64,000 bases of DNA from Niastella yeongjuensis. GTDB taxonomy: Bacteria; Bacteroidota; Bacteroidia; Chitinophagales; Chitinophagaceae. Position numbers and translations under genes: made by a program. The notes beneath the pieces are model-generated. The model did no database searches. It was not told where the DNA came from and worked only from the letters and a program-made list of their open reading frames with translations. Shown here piece by piece: positions 59,994 to 64,000 of this stretch. The stretch spans positions 310,001 through 374,000 of the forward strand of contig NZ_FOCZ01000001.1 in the NCBI RefSeq assembly GCF_900110245.1, given 5' to 3'. The first letter of the stretch is position 1. The number at the start of each line of letters is the position of its first letter.

Positions 59994-61172
59994 TTGCAAA
60001 AACGCTTCTATTCCCTTGATGTTTTCCGGGGAGCCACGGTTGCTTTTATGATTTTGGTGAATAACCCGGGAAGCTGGTCTAACCTGTATGCTCCGCTTGA
60101 ACATGCGCCCTGGCATGGTTGCACCCCTACCGATCTCGTTTTTCCATTCTTTTTGTTTGCCGTAGGGAATGCGCTTGCATTTGTTATGCCACGGCTTCAG
60201 GAAGCAGGCACTTCAGCCTTTCTTAAGAAAGTGATCACCCGCTCAGTCCTTATATTTCTGATAGGTTTCTTTTTGAACTGGTCGCCTTTTATTCGTTGGG
60301 ACAATGACCACCTCACCTTTAAAGCCTGGGAATATGCTGGCGCCAATGGCAGCCTGACAGGCATACGAATTCTGGGTGTTCTGCAACGTATTGCCCTCAG
60401 CTACTTTTTTGCATCGCTGATCATTTACTTCTTTAAAATACGCGGCGCTTTTGTAAGCGCCATTGTGCTATTGCTGGGCTACTGGGTTTTGTGTTTGTTT
60501 TTCGGAAATGCAGGTGACCCATACAGCATAAACGGCTATTTTGGGTTGAACGTCGATAAAGCCATTCTGGGCGAATCACACATGTACCATGGCGAAGGTG
60601 TAGCTTTTGATCCCGAAGGCATCACCAGTACGCTTACTTCCATTGTACAGGTGATCTTTGGCTATTTTATAGGATTTTACATTCAGCAAAAAGGAAAGAA
60701 TTTTGAGATGCTGTCACACCTGTTTGTTGCTGGTTGTATCCTCATCTTTACCGGCTACGCCTGGGATATGGTGTTTCCTATTAATAAGAAAATTTGGACG
60801 AGCTCCTATGTGTTGTATACCACGGGACTGACCATTCTGGCGCTTTCCCTATGTATATTCCTGATTGAATTCAAAGAAGCTAAAGGAGCATGGAGCCGCT
60901 TTTTTGACGTATTTGGGAAAAATGCCCTCTTCATATTTTTCCTGAGTGGCTTCCTGCCGCGCGTAATTGCCCTCTTCCGTTGGGTCGATTATACAGACAA
61001 CGAGGGTAAGAAAGTGTATACAAGCGCCTTTCCCTGGTTCTATGAGCATATTTGCAAACCTGTTTCATCAAACCTCAAAAACGGTTCGTTGCTTTATGCC
61101 ATTTGCATGATCGCCTTCTATTGGCTGATCGTGTATTATATGGACAAAAAGAAAATCTATATCAAAGTATAA
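59994..61172 (+). CDS. Membrane acyltransferase, DUF5009/heparan-alpha-glucosaminide N-acetyltransferase-like
   Basis: The product is about 392 residues with about ten membrane helices. The conserved N-terminus RFYSLDVFRGATVAFMILVN and HGCTPTDLVFPFFLFAVGNA are marks of the DUF5009/NagX group related to human HGSNAT. It may transfer acetyl groups to amino sugars at the inner membrane. No in-frame ATG lies upstream of the motif; TTG at 59994 puts the start right before the conserved QKRFYSLDVFRG, and TTG at 59946 is the alternative. It is divergent from the polysaccharide operon and 8 bp convergent with the next gene. Confidence 0.85.
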   Translation: MQKRFYSLDVFRGATVAFMILVNNPGSWSNLYAPLEHAPWHGCTPTDLVFPFFLFAVGNALAFVMPRLQEAGTSAFLKKVITRSVLIFLIGFFLNWSPFIRWDNDHLTFKAWEYAGANGSLTGIRILGVLQRIALSYFFASLIIYFFKIRGAFVSAIVLLLGYWVLCLFFGNAGDPYSINGYFGLNVDKAILGESHMYHGEGVAFDPEGITSTLTSIVQVIFGYFIGFYIQQKGKNFEMLSHLFVAGCILIFTGYAWDMVFPINKKIWTSSYVLYTTGLTILALSLCIFLIEFKEAKGAWSRFFDVFGKNALFIFFLSGFLPRVIALFRWVDYTDNEGKKVYTSAFPWFYEHICKPVSSNLKNGSLLYAICMIAFYWLIVYYMDKKKIYIKV

Positions 61173-61180
61173 ACCGCTCT

Positions 61181-61714
61181 CTATAACACAATCTTTCGCA
61201 ACAGGCGAAATACCAGGCAGATGGCTATATACAGCGCCGACAGAATTACCATGGAGAACTTGGTAGTGGCCATATCGTAAGCCAGCAAAACTGACCAATG
61301 GGTGGGCGCATCCTGCAGGCTTTTCAGCATGGCAATGTTTTCAATAACATCGCAGATACCGGCTACAATTAACAAATAGGTAATAAACTTACCCATACGC
61401 ATCAGTATTTCATGACCGCTTAACCGGCCAAAATAAATACAGGCCACAGACAATCCCGAGGTGTATAGAAGGATAAATAAAAAATCTATATAAATTCCAA
61501 TGATGGCATGATGTAGTTTGCCATATGTTTCCCAATACTGTATTATTTTTTCAGCTACTCTCAGGTCTTTGGCCAGCTCAAAACGAACAATTTCAGCTGT
61601 GGCCAGTGGCTGCATATACAATTTTGAGGCAATAATAAACACGCAATTAATAGCCAGCAATACCCAAAACCAACGTTGTAAATTAGCAGGGGGAACAAAC
61701 GATAGTTGTTTCAT
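61181..61714 (-). CDS. Small membrane protein of unknown function
   Basis: The product is 177 residues with four predicted membrane helices at about 14-32, 68-92, 105-125 and 148-172. A soluble acidic/basic stretch (EIVRFELAKDLRVAEKIIQY) lies after the first helix. I do not recognise a named family or catalytic motif. It is convergent with the DUF5009 gene with only 8 bp between the stops, and a 213-base gap with no clear signal separates it from the divergent phosphoesterase gene. Confidence 0.7.
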   Translation of the reverse strand: MKQLSFVPPANLQRWFWVLLAINCVFIIASKLYMQPLATAEIVRFELAKDLRVAEKIIQYWETYGKLHHAIIGIYIDFLFILLYTSGLSVACIYFGRLSGHEILMRMGKFITYLLIVAGICDVIENIAMLKSLQDAPTHWSVLLAYDMATTKFSMVILSALYIAICLVFRLLRKIVL

Positions 61715-61927
61715 CTGAACTTGTATTTTGTTCGCAGACAGTTCTGGTTGTTTTATCGATCGATCTGCCTGTTTGAAATAGTTGGGCAGGGATTCGGGAG
61801 AGAACCAGGCTTTACCGTTTTAATGCCATGTTAACAGTCAACCGTACTGAATTTTAAACGACTGTGAATTGCTATCTTACTAAAGTAATAAATTTCAGGC
61901 AATTCAAAAAACCCTGATTTTTACACT

Positions 61928-63046
61928 ATGAAAAAATTGTTGCAACGCTTATTTAAAAAACCGGTTACCTGGCTGGCAGAGCGGCTTTCTTCCTCACCTA
62001 AAAAAGATCAGGTATTTGCGTCATTATCAGCGTTACTCAAAAACATTCAAAACAAAAAAGAAAGCAGTGGCCTTATAGTTCCATTCGAGTTACCAACCGG
62101 CAGGTTTGTTATTTTTTCAGATGAACACAAAGGTGCCAGGGATGCGGCTGATGACTTTCGGCTGGCTGAAAAGAATTACCTGAACGCCCTGAACTACTAT
62201 TATGACAATGGCTATCAGTTTATCAATCTGGGCGATTGTGAGGAGTTATGGGAAAACAAACCGGATATTGTAATGGAGAAGAACCAGACAGATTTTCAGG
62301 CTGAATTACGCTTTCTGCAACAGGACCGCTATTATCGCACCTTTGGTAACCACGATCTGCAATGGAAATACGATTTTCCCCGCAACCGGTTTTTAAAACC
62401 TTTCTTTGGCGACAAGCTAAAAATATATGAGGGCATCTTACTCACTACAACCTATAACAACCGGCCCTATTCTATATTTTGTACACATGGCCACCAGGGT
62501 GATAAAAAAAGTGATGGCAATGCCTTCAGCACCTGGTTTGTAGCTGCTATCTGGACGCCGTTGCAACGCTTTCTGGAGATCAGTATCAATTCCACCTCCG
62601 ATTCATTTGAGCTGGTCGATAAACACAACATCATTATGTACGAATGGAGTGCCACGCAAAAAGACCTGGTGTTCATTTCAGGTCACACACATAAACCCGT
62701 GTTCGCTTCGCTCGATCATATTGAACGGCTTAATAAAGCCCTGGAAAAAGCCAAAGCCAGTCAGGATGCCGCTGTTATACAAAGCCTGGAAGTAGAATTG
62801 GAAAAAAGAAAAGCGGAATATGCCGGCAAACAGTTTCATAAAACCATGGTAATCCCTTCTTATTTTAATAGTGGCTGTTGTTGCTTTTCTGATGGCGATA
62901 TAACCGGCATCGAAATCGAGGGTGATTCGATCAGGTTAATAAAATGGAAAGAAGAAAGCGGACAATCGCACCGGGTTATACTGGAGCAATGTCCGCTTTC
63001 TTATCTTTTTGATATGATCTCAATGCCTCAGGAACCAGCATTGTAA
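61928..63046 (+). CDS. Calcineurin-like metallophosphoesterase with coiled-coil insert
   Basis: The product is 372 residues. All metal motifs are present: FSDEHKG (D65, H67), NLGDCEE (D103), GNHDLQ (N141, H142), CTHGHQGD (H187, H189) and SGHTHKP (H253, H255). It should hydrolyse a phosphoester with two metal ions; the substrate is unknown. Residues about 262-305 (DHIERLNKALEKAKASQDAA and on) form a charged coiled coil inserted between the last metal motif and the final strands, not usual for the family. There is no signal peptide, so it is probably cytosolic. Confidence 0.88.
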   Translation: MKKLLQRLFKKPVTWLAERLSSSPKKDQVFASLSALLKNIQNKKESSGLIVPFELPTGRFVIFSDEHKGARDAADDFRLAEKNYLNALNYYYDNGYQFINLGDCEELWENKPDIVMEKNQTDFQAELRFLQQDRYYRTFGNHDLQWKYDFPRNRFLKPFFGDKLKIYEGILLTTTYNNRPYSIFCTHGHQGDKKSDGNAFSTWFVAAIWTPLQRFLEISINSTSDSFELVDKHNIIMYEWSATQKDLVFISGHTHKPVFASLDHIERLNKALEKAKASQDAAVIQSLEVELEKRKAEYAGKQFHKTMVIPSYFNSGCCCFSDGDITGIEIEGDSIRLIKWKEESGQSHRVILEQCPLSYLFDMISMPQEPAL

Positions 63047-63089
63047 ATGATTATGCCGGCACCGTTGAACCAGGACGACATAGATCATA

Positions 63090-64000
63090 TTACTCACCGT
63101 CCATGGAATTCGTTTTTTGCCATTTCTTTGGCGCCGTTCCATCCATTCTAACAATTTTGGGCGAGAACTTACCTACAACATCCACTAAAGCCGACTGGCT
63201 TTTCATTACTACCTCAATGTCTTTATAGGCATTCGGTGCTTCATCCAGTCCACCGCCCAGCAATTTCACACCATGCCGTTGCAATTGCTCTTTCAGCTCT
63301 TTTTGCGTAATGGAGTTCAATGCTTTGCTACGGCTCATTTTTCTTCCGGCTCCATGTGATGCAGACGAAACGGAAGCGGTTTCTCCTTTTCCTTTCACAA
63401 TAAAACCGGGCGCGGTCATTGAACCGGGAATGATCCCTAATACATCTTTACCCGCAGGCGTTGCACCTTTACGATGAACGATCAATTCCTTCATTTTTCC
63501 ATCGGGACCAATCATCATTTCCTTCCAGGCAAAATTGTGGTGGTTCTCAACCATTGTCAATGGCTGTTCTCCAATTGCTTTCGCAATCTTGGCATGAATA
63601 ACGTGGTGACAGGCAGAAGCATAATCACCGGCCAGGTTCATCGCCATCCAATATTCTATCCCTTCCTGCTCGTCTAAATTCAACCAGGCTAAATTGGCCG
63701 CTTCGCCAGGTAATCGTCTTTTTTCTCTGGCAATTTTTGTATAATGGTTGGCGATATTGGCACCCAGTGCCCTTGAACCGGAATGGGTCAATAACCCGAT
63801 ATACGTTCCGGCATCAACACCCAGTATTGCATCTTTCTCACCTACTTCTATAATACCAAATTCTGCAAAATGGTTACCCGAACCGCTCGACCCAAGCTGT
63901 CGCCAGGCCTTTGCCTGCAACCCTTTCAATAAAGGCAGTTCATTAAACTCCTTTCTTTCTATCACTTCATGGTCAGTAGCCGTATCAAACAAACCCGGAC
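63090..64000 (-). CDS. rtcB: RNA-splicing ligase RtcB, N-terminal part outside window
   Basis: About 303 C-terminal codons are visible; the frame is open to the window edge, so the start lies outside. RtcB joins RNA 2',3'-cyclic phosphate or 3'-phosphate ends to 5'-OH ends using GTP and manganese. Family motifs are SSGSGNHFAEF, LLTHSGSRALG, VENHHNFAW and SSASHGAGRKMSRSKA, whose His is the guanylylation site, plus the closing ALVDVVGKFSPKIVRMDG. Its direction is convergent with the phosphoesterase gene (43-bp gap). Confidence 0.95.
   Translation of the reverse strand, partial: PGLFDTATDHEVIERKEFNELPLLKGLQAKAWRQLGSSGSGNHFAEFGIIEVGEKDAILGVDAGTYIGLLTHSGSRALGANIANHYTKIAREKRRLPGEAANLAWLNLDEQEGIEYWMAMNLAGDYASACHHVIHAKIAKAIGEQPLTMVENHHNFAWKEMMIGPDGKMKELIVHRKGATPAGKDVLGIIPGSMTAPGFIVKGKGETASVSSASHGAGRKMSRSKALNSITQKELKEQLQRHGVKLLGGGLDEAPNAYKDIEVVMKSQSALVDVVGKFSPKIVRMDGTAPKKWQKTNSMDGE

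Noticed and set aside
59860-60051. Possible short gene or frameshifted N-terminus before the DUF5009 acyltransferase
   Set aside because: The conserved family start is intact in the main frame, and the short frame reads through it out of phase.

Overview
The window looks like a Bacteroidota chromosome, most likely Chitinophagaceae (Chitinophaga/Niastella-like). The support is TonB-dependent receptors with carboxypeptidase-regulatory and STN domains, a DUF4249 lipoprotein, LytS/LytTR signalling, Bacteroidota-type promoters (TTG, about 19 nt, TAnnTTTG), weak Shine-Dalgarno sites and a UpxY/NusG-like factor heading a large polysaccharide operon. The genus call is inference from gene content only. 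No rRNA, tRNA, CRISPR array, transposase or phage gene was recognised.

Layout. (1) 1-11 kb holds housekeeping and sensing genes: a truncated MFS exporter, an Oar-like TonB receptor, a small secreted Cys-rich protein, a LytTR two-component pair with a readable promoter and upstream direct repeats, and a large FAD/Fe-S dehydrogenase with a clear terminator. The gaps here carry degenerate repeats with a 7-nt period, mostly folded into hairpins, and one copy lies inside the dehydrogenase gene. (2) 11.3-18.4 kb is a plus-strand operon: secreted protein, STN-type TonB receptor, DUF4249 lipoprotein and a macroglobulin-like secreted protein. (3) 18.5-21.2 kb holds a small XRE regulator, idi, an ECF sigma factor and a CarH-like MerR/B12 regulator. 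It looks like a light-responsive isoprenoid/carotenoid regulatory island without crt genes. (4) 21.3-59.1 kb is one minus-strand exopolysaccharide locus of 29 genes. (5) 59.9-64 kb holds a DUF5009 acyltransferase, a small membrane protein, a metallophosphoesterase and a truncated rtcB.

The exopolysaccharide locus reads, in transcription order: structured leader, NusG-like factor, WbpB/WbpD-like pair, Wza-like lipoprotein, Wzc-like tyrosine kinase, Wzm/Wzt ABC exporter, CDP-6-deoxy-C-methyl-sugar genes (rfbF, rfbG, epimerase, C-methyltransferase, SDR), a run of 13 glycosyltransferases (six GT2, six GT4-type, one GT61) interspersed with acetyltransferases, a UDP-galactopyranose-mutase-like flavoprotein, a secreted TIM-barrel-like enzyme and a Wzy-like polymerase, then a colanic-acid-like end (wcaF, wcaE-like GT2, gmd, acyltransferase, fcl) and a PHP-type tyrosine phosphatase. 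Kinase and phosphatase stand about 32 kb apart, near the two ends. No Wzx flippase and no initiating sugar-phosphate transferase are present.

The most interesting signals are: a terminator hairpin with alternative upstream hairpins in the leader before the NusG-like gene; a CarH-like regulator whose promoter is bracketed by an inverted repeat that partly recurs at the sigma gene; the mixed export machinery; and the 7-nt periodic repeats.
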